From an uncultured Holdemanella sp. (GTDB lineage Bacteria > Bacillota_I > Bacilli_A > Erysipelotrichales > Erysipelotrichaceae): a stretch of 64,000 nt of DNA. The position numbers and the translations under genes are program-made. The stretch lies in NCBI RefSeq assembly GCF_934754935.1, contig NZ_CAKVJB010000001.1, positions 69,890 to 133,889 of the forward strand, read 5' to 3'. The stretch's first letter is position 1; each line of letters opens with the position of its first letter. Positions 32,892 to 41,078 of this stretch are shown here, piece after piece. Below the pieces are notes generated by a model. That model was not told the DNA's origin. It worked only from the letters and a program-made list of their open reading frames with translations, and did not search any database.

Positions 32892-33001
32892 GGTGCAAAT
32901 CTCAAGACAAAAAAAGCCCTTAAAGGTGCAAATGAAGGAGTAAAAAAAGTCCTTGTAGGTGCAAATCACAAGGTAAAAAAAGTCCTTGTAGGTGCAAATG
33001 G
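32892..33001 (+). repeat. 33-bp tandem repeat, about 3.3 units
   Basis: GGTGCAAAT recurs at 32892, 32925, 32958 and 32991, exactly 33 bp apart, with partly conserved sequence between (AAAAAAAGTCCTTGTA). One forward frame stays open through it (stop near 33029) and would encode an 11-residue repeat GANxxxKKxLx, but there is no ribosome site, so coding is doubtful. CCTTGT...ACAAGG arms followed by A tracts would look like terminators on the minus strand. Confidence 0.8.
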
Positions 33002-33118
33002 AAAAGAAAGTGTGCTAGAATATCTTTAGATAAAGCATATTATATGATTGGCAATAATTGAATATACATTTGAGTATTGATTTAAATCAAATCATACTTT
33101 TTTTTCTATTTGTCAGAG

Positions 33119-33489
33119 TGAGAAGATGAGTTGTTAAATGGGCATGACTATTGGTTGATTGAAGCAGATTGCGAGTAAGTATGATGTTGAAATTGTAGTT
33201 GAAGAAAATGAATACTATAAGCCTTCTTCGTTAGAAAGTAAGGGCTATGCATTGTGAAACAAACAGTAGAAAAAGTATTTAACTATGCAGCAGCGTACCA
33301 TTTATTCTTCCTGCAGGAACGGACGCTAGACACTTTACCTATATTTGTGATACCGTGATTCGTTTTGCGCCAATTGATATTGATAATCAACAATATGCTT
33401 CTGTTCATTCAGAAAATGAAAACTTTAGTATAGATAAATTAAGTTTAGCTGTTGAATTCTACAAGGAATTGATTAAAAATTATAGATAA
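33119..33489 (+). pseudogene. Decayed M20 family peptidase, C-terminal remnant
   Basis: The frame ending at 33489 reads LPAGTDARHF, then VIRFAPIDIDNQQYASVH and AVEFYKELIKNYR, the conserved C-terminus of M20 dipeptidases. Upstream, KQIASKYDVEIVVEENEYYK and FNYAAAY are other pieces in different frames with several stops. The catalytic N-terminal domain is gone. Confidence 0.75.
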
Positions 33490-33497
33490 TAAAAAGG

Positions 33498-33521
33498 CCA
33501 GTTTAGATTTAAACTGGTTTT
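33498..33521 (+). terminator. Intrinsic terminator after M20 remnant
   Basis: CCAGTTTA (33498-33505) pairs with TAAACTGG (33510-33517), then TTTT. Confidence 0.7.
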
Positions 33522-33524
33522 ACT

Positions 33525-33565
33525 ATAAAAAAAGGAAGCAGTGTCGCTAACAAGACTGCCTCCTC
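33525..33565 (-). terminator. Intrinsic terminator of the Abi gene
   Basis: On the minus strand AGGAGGCAGT pairs with ACTGCTTCCT and runs into seven T. Confidence 0.75.
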
Positions 33566-33605
33566 AAAACGTATGTTTTTCCTAGCAAAAATATTTTATC
33601 ACAAA

Positions 33606-34529
33606 TTAATAATAGATGTCAATTGTATCGAATAAATAGTCAAATATAGCTTTCAATTTTGGATTAAAGTCATAATTGTAATCTCTATAAACTCTTTTTT
33701 TGAAAAATATTAATTGATTCTTGATTTTTGATTTTACACCATCGCTAGTAATTATGTGAATTGATGTATAAAGCAGCGTAACGATTTGTCTCGTTTTCTC
33801 TTTTGAAAGATGCTTATCATTTCTTTGATGTTTTATTGTTTTTAAACTAATTTTAACTGCATGATTTGTTTTATGTTTAGAATCTTTAATTGTAATATCA
33901 TTCAATATACAGTTGTTATGGGCTGCTGCATTTCTTAACGCTTTTACGTCTTTCATAAGATAAAAGTCATTTAGTAAATCTTTATCATTCCACCTGTCTG
34001 CACAAAATTTATAGAATTTTAAATAATCTCCGAAAGATATAATTTCTATTAGTGTCCATGCTGGATAGTTACCATCGTAATGCTGAATAATATCACCTAC
34101 ATAACAGTTGTTACACTTTTCAATTATTCTTTTTTCTATAACTTGTTTATTTTGCCCTTGATTTACCATAAAATCTTTTACAATCGAATAGCCATCTTCA
34201 GATTTATTATTTTCTAAACAATGTAATAATTTAAGCTTTGAATAATGTTCTATATCCAGAGCAATTTCAAGGACAATGCTACGCAAATAGTTATCAATAA
34301 TGGCTAAATCAACAAGATATGCAAAATCAAGATTGGAATACTTGTTTGTATTTGGTCCGTCAGGATGTTTTCTGAAATTTTTTCGAAAAGATGTTAACTT
34401 GTAGTAATAATTGTTGTTTGTTAAATAATCTTCAGCGTTTGATTTGCTAAAAAGATTAAATGATATTCCTTTATCTTCCAAATACTTCACTTGATCTTTA
34501 ATGTTTAGTTTTTGTTTATATACGTTCAT
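33606..34529 (-). CDS. Abi_2 family abortive infection protein (AbiD/AbiF-like)
   Basis: 307-aa cytoplasmic protein of the Abi_2 family (PF07751), a phage-defence group. The start KQKLNIKDQVKYLEDKGISF and NYYYKLTSFRKNF are typical. Mid-protein it carries RNAAAHN, the R-x4-H motif of HEPN RNases, so it may cut RNA on infection (family inference). It is monocistronic, AT-rich and flanked by a peptidase relic and tandem repeats, which suggests an acquired island. AAAGGAG lies upstream of the ATG. Confidence 0.85.
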   Translation of the reverse strand: MNVYKQKLNIKDQVKYLEDKGISFNLFSKSNAEDYLTNNNYYYKLTSFRKNFRKHPDGPNTNKYSNLDFAYLVDLAIIDNYLRSIVLEIALDIEHYSKLKLLHCLENNKSEDGYSIVKDFMVNQGQNKQVIEKRIIEKCNNCYVGDIIQHYDGNYPAWTLIEIISFGDYLKFYKFCADRWNDKDLLNDFYLMKDVKALRNAAAHNNCILNDITIKDSKHKTNHAVKISLKTIKHQRNDKHLSKEKTRQIVTLLYTSIHIITSDGVKSKIKNQLIFFKKRVYRDYNYDFNPKLKAIFDYLFDTIDIYY

Positions 34530-34632
34530 CTTATTTCTCCTTTAATTCATATAATCAAAAATTTTATATAATCAAGTTTTTCTTTCTATAAAAGGAGATG
34601 GGTTTTATAAGATTCTTATTCGTTACTGCCTT

Positions 34633-35292
34633 TTAAAATATTTTACCCTCCAACATTTGTTCAATGATAGTAAACACAGTCTGTTCCATTCTTCCATCAT
34701 ACAACATTCTATGTTTGGCATCTTCAATATAAATCAGGCGTTTCTTTTGCGCTGGAATCTTTTTGTAGGCACGAGTAGAACTTGATGGAGCAATGACTTC
34801 ATCGCTTGTTCCGTGCAACATAAGAATTGGACATTCGATTTGTGAAATAGATTCTTTATATTGAGAAACAATTTTTGTGAAGGTTTGGTACTGCTTTGAG
34901 CTTGGACCCTTCTTTTCTTTGTCGGATTTTTTAAATAATCCTGTTACTTTTTTGATGTCAAGATATTCAAAGGCAGGAGCACAAAGAATTAATGATTGTA
35001 CTTTATAAATGCTTGCCAAATAACTGGCAATCACGCCTCCCATGGAAAATCCAATTAGAATCACATTGGGATTTTCTTTAATGGAAAGACTTAATTTGGC
35101 TTCACATCTTTGTACCCAATCTTTGTAGTTGGCATCATTTGGATTGTTTAAATCATACATATCAAATTGAATCACTTCATATTTTTTAGCCTTTAAATAG
35201 CGGGCTAATGGATCAAATTCATGACTTAGATTTCTTCCAAATCCGTGGATTGTTACTATTATAGGTTTCTTTCTTCGATTAAATAAAGACAT
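34633..35292 (-). CDS. Alpha/beta hydrolase
   Basis: 219-aa cytoplasmic serine hydrolase. ITIHGFGRN is the oxyanion strand, IGFSMGG the nucleophile elbow, LHGTSDEVIAP carries the acid residue and EDAKHRML the catalytic His. It resembles YvaK/BioH-like esterases; the substrate is unknown. The start at 35292 is preferred because GAGGTGA lies 5-6 bases upstream, while an in-frame ATG at 35298 and a GTG at 35301 overlap that site. Confidence 0.87.
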   Translation of the reverse strand: MSLFNRRKKPIIVTIHGFGRNLSHEFDPLARYLKAKKYEVIQFDMYDLNNPNDANYKDWVQRCEAKLSLSIKENPNVILIGFSMGGVIASYLASIYKVQSLILCAPAFEYLDIKKVTGLFKKSDKEKKGPSSKQYQTFTKIVSQYKESISQIECPILMLHGTSDEVIAPSSSTRAYKKIPAQKKRLIYIEDAKHRMLYDGRMEQTVFTIIEQMLEGKIF

Positions 35293-35352
35293 TCGCATCA
35301 CCTCGTTGTATAATTATTATAACATCTAATGAAAGGAAGGTCACTTGTATAT

Positions 35353-36078
35353 ATGAAGGCAACTTTATTGATTAAAAATATTGAAAATCTATATACATGT
35401 GATAAGGATTTTACAATCTTGCATCATGCCTTTATTGCATGTCACCATGATAAGATCATAGAAATCAATACAGGTTCTTATAAAGAATGGCTAGATCCTG
35501 CAACACGTGTCATTGATGCGCAAGGCGAGTGTGTCGTGCCAGCTTTTATTGATTGTCAATATAAAAGTTTTACGCATGTTCGTTTGGGGGATCAATTAAG
35601 ACAAGATATCAATGCGTTGTATGCGATGCGTCAAAATGGAATCTTAACTTTGATTTGTGACAATCCAAATTCGCAAAGAATGAAGTTAGAGCAGGATGTA
35701 TTTTATAAAAAGAATCAGCCGAAGCTTCCAGTTTTACATCGTTTAAGTGAATTGAATCATGAAATTCCCGAAACTTTTTTAATGAGTTGTGGATTTGGAC
35801 TTCCAAACTCCTATGTATATAGTATGGCACCTATGAGTTATGTCTTGTTTCAAACCCATCGCGTGTGTTCTAGAAAACTACTCGAAAGTATGACGTCTTT
35901 ACCAGCTAAAGAATTTGATTTATCAGATCGTGGTTCAATTGAAATTGGTAAGATGGCCGATCTTTTGGTTTTACAAGTCACAACGATTGAACATTATTTC
36001 CAGACTTTGGGAAGACCTTTGATTCATCGTATGATTAAAAATGGAATTCAATTTTATCCAGAGTGGATGGTTTGTTAG
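35353..36078 (+). CDS. Amidohydrolase-like protein without metal motif (HutI-related relic)
   Basis: 241 aa, against about 380-420 for imidazolonepropionase-like enzymes. The N-terminal sandwich (LLIKNIENLYTCDKD) and C-terminal IEIGKMADLLVLQ are recognisable, but the segment that should hold HxH reads PAFIDCQYKSF, and most of the barrel between about residues 110 and 180 is missing. It is probably non-catalytic or a decayed gene with an open frame. An ATG at 35329 is also in frame but has no ribosome site; AAGGAAGG precedes 35353 at a long distance. Not closely related to the four-copy array at 1-4119. Confidence 0.6.
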   Translation: MKATLLIKNIENLYTCDKDFTILHHAFIACHHDKIIEINTGSYKEWLDPATRVIDAQGECVVPAFIDCQYKSFTHVRLGDQLRQDINALYAMRQNGILTLICDNPNSQRMKLEQDVFYKKNQPKLPVLHRLSELNHEIPETFLMSCGFGLPNSYVYSMAPMSYVLFQTHRVCSRKLLESMTSLPAKEFDLSDRGSIEIGKMADLLVLQVTTIEHYFQTLGRPLIHRMIKNGIQFYPEWMVC

Positions 36079-36099
36079 GAAGAGTTTTCTTCCTTTTTT
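36078..36099 (+). terminator. Intrinsic terminator of the amidohydrolase-like gene
   Basis: GGAAGA / TCTTCC stem with GTTT loop and six T. Confidence 0.75.
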
Positions 36100-36111
36100 C
36101 TTTTTCTAAAC

Positions 36112-36141
36112 AAAAAAAGATGGACTAGTCATTTGTCCATC
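36112..36141 (-). terminator. Intrinsic terminator of the methyltransferase gene
   Basis: On the minus strand GATGGAC (36141-36135) pairs with GTCCATC (36125-36119), followed by seven T. The stop codon lies in the hairpin. Confidence 0.8.
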
Positions 36142-36997
36142 TTCCAAAGATTCCACATGGTAATACACTATCATTTGTCGTAACAGGAAGTAGGTTTTCA
36201 CCACATTCAATGTGTCCACCTTTTTCTTTTTGAATCGATCTAGATAAAGCTTCATTTAGTGTTGAACAACTAAATCCTGTTGTATAACAGTTCACAATAA
36301 AGAATAGGGCATCATCACTTAAGATCTTCATGCATTCTTGAATCAATGGGAATAATTCTTCTTCAAGTTTCCAAAGTTCGCCATTTGGACCTCTACCATA
36401 ACTCGGTGGATCCATAACGATACCATCATATTTTCTTCCTCTTCTTTGTTCTCTTTTTACAAATTTAATACAATCATCCACAATAAAACGAATTGTATGG
36501 TCTTGTAAATTAGAAAGCTGCATATTTTCTTTTGCCCATTGAATCATACCTTTTGAGGCATCGACATGCACAACTTCTTTCGCTCCAGCTTTTGAGCAGG
36601 CCATTGTAGCACCACCTGTATAGGCAAATAGGTTTAAGATTCTTAAATCATCACGCTTTGATTCTTTGATCTTATTGGCCATAAAATCCCAGTTGCTAGC
36701 TTGTTCTGGGAATAATCCTGTATGTTTAAATCCAGTTGGACTGATTTTAAAACGCAATCCCTTATATCCGATTGTCCAGAATTCTTTAACAGGCTTTTTC
36801 ATTTCCCAATGACCACCACCAGATTTAGAACGGTAATATACAGCATCCGCCTTATTCCATGCACGCTCATCTTCGATTGGCCAGATAGCTACGGGGTCCG
36901 GTCTTCTTAGAATCGTTTGATTCCATCTTTCTAGTTTTTCTTTATTTCCAGTATCAATAACTTCATAGTCTTGCCATTCTTTAGCAATTTGATTCAT
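36125..36997 (-). CDS. Class I SAM-dependent RNA methyltransferase (RlmI/RlmK-like)
   Basis: 290-aa cytoplasmic enzyme (Methyltrans_SAM group, PF10672). SAM motif I is LNLFAYTGGATMACSKAGA, followed by VHVDASKGMIQWAKEN. Motif IV is IVMDPPSYGRGPNG. The N-terminal part (KEFWTIGYKGLRFKISPTGF, then HTGLFPEQA) is shared by 23S rRNA m5C and m2G enzymes. No PUA domain is present, so the exact target is uncertain. AAGGAGAA precedes the ATG. It is monocistronic. Confidence 0.85.
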   Translation of the reverse strand: MNQIAKEWQDYEVIDTGNKEKLERWNQTILRRPDPVAIWPIEDERAWNKADAVYYRSKSGGGHWEMKKPVKEFWTIGYKGLRFKISPTGFKHTGLFPEQASNWDFMANKIKESKRDDLRILNLFAYTGGATMACSKAGAKEVVHVDASKGMIQWAKENMQLSNLQDHTIRFIVDDCIKFVKREQRRGRKYDGIVMDPPSYGRGPNGELWKLEEELFPLIQECMKILSDDALFFIVNCYTTGFSCSTLNEALSRSIQKEKGGHIECGENLLPVTTNDSVLPCGIFGRWTND

Positions 36998-36999
36998 AC

Positions 37000-37440
37000 T
37001 TAGTTCTCCTTTAACTCAGTAATTCTGACTACTCCTCACTGCGAGCAGTGAGGGTTCTGAACTGACAACATTATGCAGCAATCGTACATTATTTTCAAAC
37101 TTTGGATTCCTGTCTTTCTGTTGGAGCAGTGAACTCTACAATCAAGCACTACATTTAGCACATTAGCGATTGTTTTCTGTATCTCTACATGGAAGCATAG
37201 TCAATCTCCCAATTAAACATTTATTTAATTTACTCTTATTCCACTATTCATGACTTTGATCTGATTCATTTGGATATACTCTATTGTTTCATTTTGGCAC
37301 TTCAACATAGATTCTGAACTTTCTTTTAGCTTGACTTTGAAAATAGCCTGGACATCTTTTTTTTATAGATTGTTTTACCTTCTTCAAATGAATATATTCT
37401 GACATGGAGCTTTCGCCAGTTAATTATAACATAGATTTGC
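37000..37440. other. Gene-poor stretch with a strong inverted repeat
   Basis: No convincing gene. CCTCACTGC (37034-37042) and GCAGTGAGG (37045-37053) form a 9-bp perfect inverted repeat with a 2-base centre. On the minus strand short open pieces occur, for example MSEYIHLKKVKQS from 37404 and KCQNETIEYIQMNQIKVMN, separated by stops and frame changes. They may be relics of a lost gene. No family was recognised. Confidence 0.4.
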
Positions 37441-37446
37441 CAACTA

Positions 37447-37455
37447 TGATATAAT
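37447..37455 (+). promoter_or_regulatory. Extended -10 promoter
   Basis: TGATATAAT at 37447-37455, 30 bases before the start codon of the next gene. Confidence 0.6.
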
Positions 37456-37484
37456 TGAGTGTGACTCTAGAAGGAGGTTTTAAC

Positions 37485-38666
37485 ATGTTTGTTCAAATGA
37501 TTTGTAAAGATCGAAATGAAAAAGAAATGAATGAATTGTATGAAGTTTTAGGCCTTATCGCAAAACGTGAAGAAGTGCAAATTGAAGATCGTTATGATCA
37601 TGTTGATATCTTGGTTTGTCCACAAGGAAAGATTGTTGTGACAGAAGAAGATGGCGATATGGTTTTACGTGCCAATACACGTCATGCAGGTCCTGGATTT
37701 CATGCGTTTGTGGTAGATATATTTAAAGATATTCAGGAAGAAGTTCCTGGTGAATATGAATTGATGGATGATATGGAATTTGATAAGGATGAAGATTTTG
37801 ATCGATTGAGTTCTATGTATGAGGATGAAATGGATTATATTCGTGGTGTTCTTTTGGAAAATGAAGTGATGCGCCAACAGAATTATATGTATGACGAAAC
37901 ATATTTCTTGCCTCTACAAAAAGAAGATCGTATTCTTACAAGTCAGGGTGATTTGGATTTAAAAGAATTTAAACATATGAATACTCGTGACTTAATGGAT
38001 GCCTTCTATGTATGGAATAATTGGGAAAGAGATGCCAAATTCTATAAGAATTGTGCATTAACTTTGCTTGCCAAAGAAGGTGTTGGAAAGTATACATTAA
38101 TGAATGAAAATACCGTTAAGCATGCGAACGATATTTGCGAATATATCGAAGCAGCTTATGAAAAAGATCATAATGTAGATCTTCCATTAGATGCATATGC
38201 AGACTTATGCGAACAATTGGGTAGAGATAATAAATTGTCTGATGCCAAAAATATGGAGCAGGAAGCCATTCAATATCGTATTCGTGAAGTGTATCACTTG
38301 TTTGAAGATGCAAGAGTGGTTGCCAGTGGTGCTGCTGAAAGAAGTTATGATCCAGTAAATCAAGCCTTGTGTTTAATGTCTCCATATACGGATGAAGCAC
38401 AATGGGATTGGTTGATTCAGGCTAGTAAACAACCGGGTATTGTCACAAACTTAGATAACATTATGGAACAAGATCCAATTCAATATGATAAGAAAACAAT
38501 TTGGATGGATTCATGGCAAGAAGATGGTATCTATGTATTGGAGGCTGTACTTCGTTATAAAGAAAAATTCTTATATTTCCATGATGTATGTGCTAAAGAA
38601 AAGGATTTAGCTTTCTTAGAACAATGCATCAAGGAATCTGGTTTCACAAAGACACAGGAAGACTAG
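37485..38666 (+). CDS. Conserved-looking hypothetical protein, 393 aa
   Basis: Unrecognised acidic cytoplasmic protein without signal peptide or membrane helices. It opens MFVQMICKDRNEKEM; residues 50-80 look like a beta-rich fold (VDILVCPQGKIVVTEEDGD, then HAGPGFHAFVVDIF); the rest is helical and Asp/Glu-rich. Codon use and a strong AAGGAGG 8 bases before the ATG at 37485 show it is expressed; an in-frame start at 37455 overlaps the promoter. No catalytic motif was identified. It overlaps or abuts a short reading frame that ends just before the terminator. Confidence 0.75.
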   Translation: MFVQMICKDRNEKEMNELYEVLGLIAKREEVQIEDRYDHVDILVCPQGKIVVTEEDGDMVLRANTRHAGPGFHAFVVDIFKDIQEEVPGEYELMDDMEFDKDEDFDRLSSMYEDEMDYIRGVLLENEVMRQQNYMYDETYFLPLQKEDRILTSQGDLDLKEFKHMNTRDLMDAFYVWNNWERDAKFYKNCALTLLAKEGVGKYTLMNENTVKHANDICEYIEAAYEKDHNVDLPLDAYADLCEQLGRDNKLSDAKNMEQEAIQYRIREVYHLFEDARVVASGAAERSYDPVNQALCLMSPYTDEAQWDWLIQASKQPGIVTNLDNIMEQDPIQYDKKTIWMDSWQEDGIYVLEAVLRYKEKFLYFHDVCAKEKDLAFLEQCIKESGFTKTQED

Positions 38667-38671
38667 CTAAA

Positions 38672-38818
38672 GTGTTAGAAAAGATAGCGAAAGCCAACGG
38701 CTATGCATCTGTCAATCAATTGTTGATGGATTATGGATTTGTTCCTACCGTATTAACACCAAAACACAAAAAGATAGAAATTGTCAAAGCTATTGCGAAA
38801 AGTTTGATCAATAAATAA
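38672..38818 (+). CDS. Small hypothetical protein
   Basis: 48 codons from a GTG (KIAKANGYASVNQLLMDYGF, then a Lys-rich end), preceded by AGGAAGA. An ATG at 38624 in the same frame, inside the upstream gene, would give 64 aa. The amphipathic start resembles short DNA-binding or regulatory peptides, but no family is recognised. It could alternatively be the true C-terminus of the preceding protein after a frameshift. It ends 8 bases before a terminator stem. Confidence 0.4.
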   Translation: MLEKIAKANGYASVNQLLMDYGFVPTVLTPKHKKIEIVKAIAKSLINK

Positions 38819-38826
38819 TGGAATGG

Positions 38827-38854
38827 AGTGCTCATATTTCTGAGCACTTTTTTT
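38827..38854 (+). terminator. Intrinsic terminator
   Basis: AGTGCTCA (38827-38834) pairs with TGAGCACT (38841-38848), followed by a T tract. Confidence 0.85.
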
Positions 38855-38891
38855 GTGTTTTATGGTAAAATTGATACGGTGATTAAAAATT

Positions 38892-41069
38892 ATGAGTAAC
38901 TCAATATTAGATACATTAAATGAAAATCAAAGAACTGCCGCAACGACAATCAACGAACACGTTCGTATTATTGCGGGTGCAGGTAGTGGTAAAACGCGTG
39001 TCTTAATGGCACGTATTGTTTATTTAGTCCAAGATTGCGGTATTTTACCAAACCGCATTTTGGCCATTACATTCACAAATAAAGCAGCCAATGAAATGAA
39101 AACACGACTAACTGCTCAACTAGGCAGTATGGCAAGTGTAGTGCGCATTTCAACAATTCACTCTTTATGCGTAAGAATGCTTAGAGAAGATGCTGACTTG
39201 ATTGGGTATCCAAAAACATTCGCAATTATGGATCCAGAAGATCAAAAGGCTATCTTAAAGCCGATTTATAAAACATTAGAAGTGGATAAAACTACGATTT
39301 CTTATAATCGTGCATTAGGTGCTATTAGTGCTTATAAGACAAACTATATTGATCCACAAATGGCAGGTAATATGGCTATGGATGATGTAAGTATTACATT
39401 AGCTAAAATTTATGCAGGCTATGAAAAACGTCGTAATGAAATGAAAGCCATGGACTTCGATGATTTATTATTAGAAGGACATCGCTTATTAAATAGCGTA
39501 TCTTCCGTTCGTGAGAAGTGGCAAAATCGTTTAGACTACATTCATGTTGATGAGTTCCAGGACGTGGACCCTATTCAATATGGAATTATTAAATTATTGA
39601 CTGGTAAAAACACACACCTATGTGTTGTAGGAGATCCAGACCAGACAATTTATACTTGGCGTGGAGCCAGTGTTGATATTATCTTGAAATTTAATAAGGA
39701 TTTTGAACCATGTAAAACCGTTATTTTAAATGAGAACTATCGTTCAACACAACCGATTCTAGACGCAAGTAATGCCGTTATTAAATACAATAAGGAACGT
39801 ATTGATAAAGATTTATATACAAAACTTCCTGGTGATGAAAAGATCACAATGTTTGAAGGAAAAGAAGACAGCGAAGAACCTATCTTTGTAGCTCGTCAAA
39901 TCAATGAAAAACATAAAAAAGGTTTGGAATATAAAGATATGGCAATTCTGTATCGTTCAAACTATTCTTCACGTGCATTTGAACGTATCTTTAAATCGGT
40001 AGGCATTCCATACGTAATATATGGTGGAATTCGTTTCTATGAAAGACAAGAAATCAAAGATGCCCTATGTTATTTAAGATTATGTACAAACCGCAATGAA
40101 GAAGATCCAGACCAAATGGCACTAGATCTAGCTGTACTTCGAGTGATCAATGTGCCACGCCGTGGTATTGGTGCGCGTACAATTGAAAATCTTCAACAAC
40201 AAGCGGCCGAAAGACACATGAATCTATATGATGTCATGAAAGATCCAATCGGATTAAGTACAGCGGTTACGAAAAAATGTGAAATGTTTGTAGACTTAAT
40301 TGAAGATCTACGCGAAAATAGAGAACATTATGCCTTAGAAGACTTCTTAGACTACGTATTAGATACAACAGGCTATATTTCGATGTTGAAAGAAGATCGC
40401 GAAAGTGGTCAAGACCGCATTGATAACTTAAAAGAATTAAAAGAAGACATTGCCCAAAGTATGATTGAAGATCCAGAAATGACTTTAGAATCTTATTTAC
40501 AAGACATTGCCTTATTTACAGATAAAACACAAGAAACAAGTGAAAATACAGTAAGCTTGATGACAGTGCATGCCGCAAAAGGATTAGAGTTTGATACAGT
40601 ATTCTTAGTTAACTTTAATGATGGTGTGTTCCCAAGTTCTAGAGCTTGTGATGAAGGTGGCATGAAAGCGTTAGAAGAAGAAAGACGACTTCTATATGTT
40701 GCGATGACACGTGCTAAAAAAACACTATATATCTCATGGAATACAGGCTTTAGCTATATGCAGGATGCGTTTAAAACACCAAGTCGTTTTAGAGCCGAAA
40801 TCCCAATGGAATATATTGTTCAAGAAGAAAAAGAAGAAGCACCAAAACAGTCAAAAGTTGTTGTTTCACAATCCTTAACAGGAAGACCATCAAAGCTTGG
40901 TGCGAACAAAAAGAAAGTGCGTTTACGTAAAGGAGATGCCATTGAACATACAATCTATGGTCAGGGTGTTGTACTTGAAATTCGTGGTGATGTCGCAACC
41001 ATTGCCTTTGGTCATACAATTGGTGTGAAAAAATTAAATGCAGCACATCCTTCTTTAAAGAAAGCCTAG
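38892..41069 (+). CDS. pcrA: ATP-dependent DNA helicase PcrA (UvrD/Rep family)
   Basis: 725-aa superfamily 1A 3'-5' helicase for DNA repair and plasmid or rolling-circle replication. Motif I is AGAGSGKT (about residue 30), Ia ILAITFTNKAANEM, II VDEFQD, III GDPDQTIYTWRGA, IV LNENYRST, V TVHAAKGLEFDTVF and VI LYVAMTRAKK. The C-terminal Tudor-like tail (GDAIEHTIYGQGVV) is the PcrA RNA-polymerase-binding module. First gene of pcrA-ligA-camS-gatCAB, a common Firmicute order. GGTGAT precedes the ATG. Confidence 0.96.
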   Translation: MSNSILDTLNENQRTAATTINEHVRIIAGAGSGKTRVLMARIVYLVQDCGILPNRILAITFTNKAANEMKTRLTAQLGSMASVVRISTIHSLCVRMLREDADLIGYPKTFAIMDPEDQKAILKPIYKTLEVDKTTISYNRALGAISAYKTNYIDPQMAGNMAMDDVSITLAKIYAGYEKRRNEMKAMDFDDLLLEGHRLLNSVSSVREKWQNRLDYIHVDEFQDVDPIQYGIIKLLTGKNTHLCVVGDPDQTIYTWRGASVDIILKFNKDFEPCKTVILNENYRSTQPILDASNAVIKYNKERIDKDLYTKLPGDEKITMFEGKEDSEEPIFVARQINEKHKKGLEYKDMAILYRSNYSSRAFERIFKSVGIPYVIYGGIRFYERQEIKDALCYLRLCTNRNEEDPDQMALDLAVLRVINVPRRGIGARTIENLQQQAAERHMNLYDVMKDPIGLSTAVTKKCEMFVDLIEDLRENREHYALEDFLDYVLDTTGYISMLKEDRESGQDRIDNLKELKEDIAQSMIEDPEMTLESYLQDIALFTDKTQETSENTVSLMTVHAAKGLEFDTVFLVNFNDGVFPSSRACDEGGMKALEEERRLLYVAMTRAKKTLYISWNTGFSYMQDAFKTPSRFRAEIPMEYIVQEEKEEAPKQSKVVVSQSLTGRPSKLGANKKKVRLRKGDAIEHTIYGQGVVLEIRGDVATIAFGHTIGVKKLNAAHPSLKKA

Positions 41070-41078
41070 GTGAGTATG

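Noticed and set aside
32892..33001. CRISPR array
   Set aside because: Units of 33 bp are contiguous, without unique spacers of constant length, and no cas genes are near.
32829..33029. 66-codon plus-strand frame across the 33-bp repeats
   Set aside because: Start lies inside the previous gene, a terminator interrupts it and no ribosome site is present. Kept only as a repeat feature.
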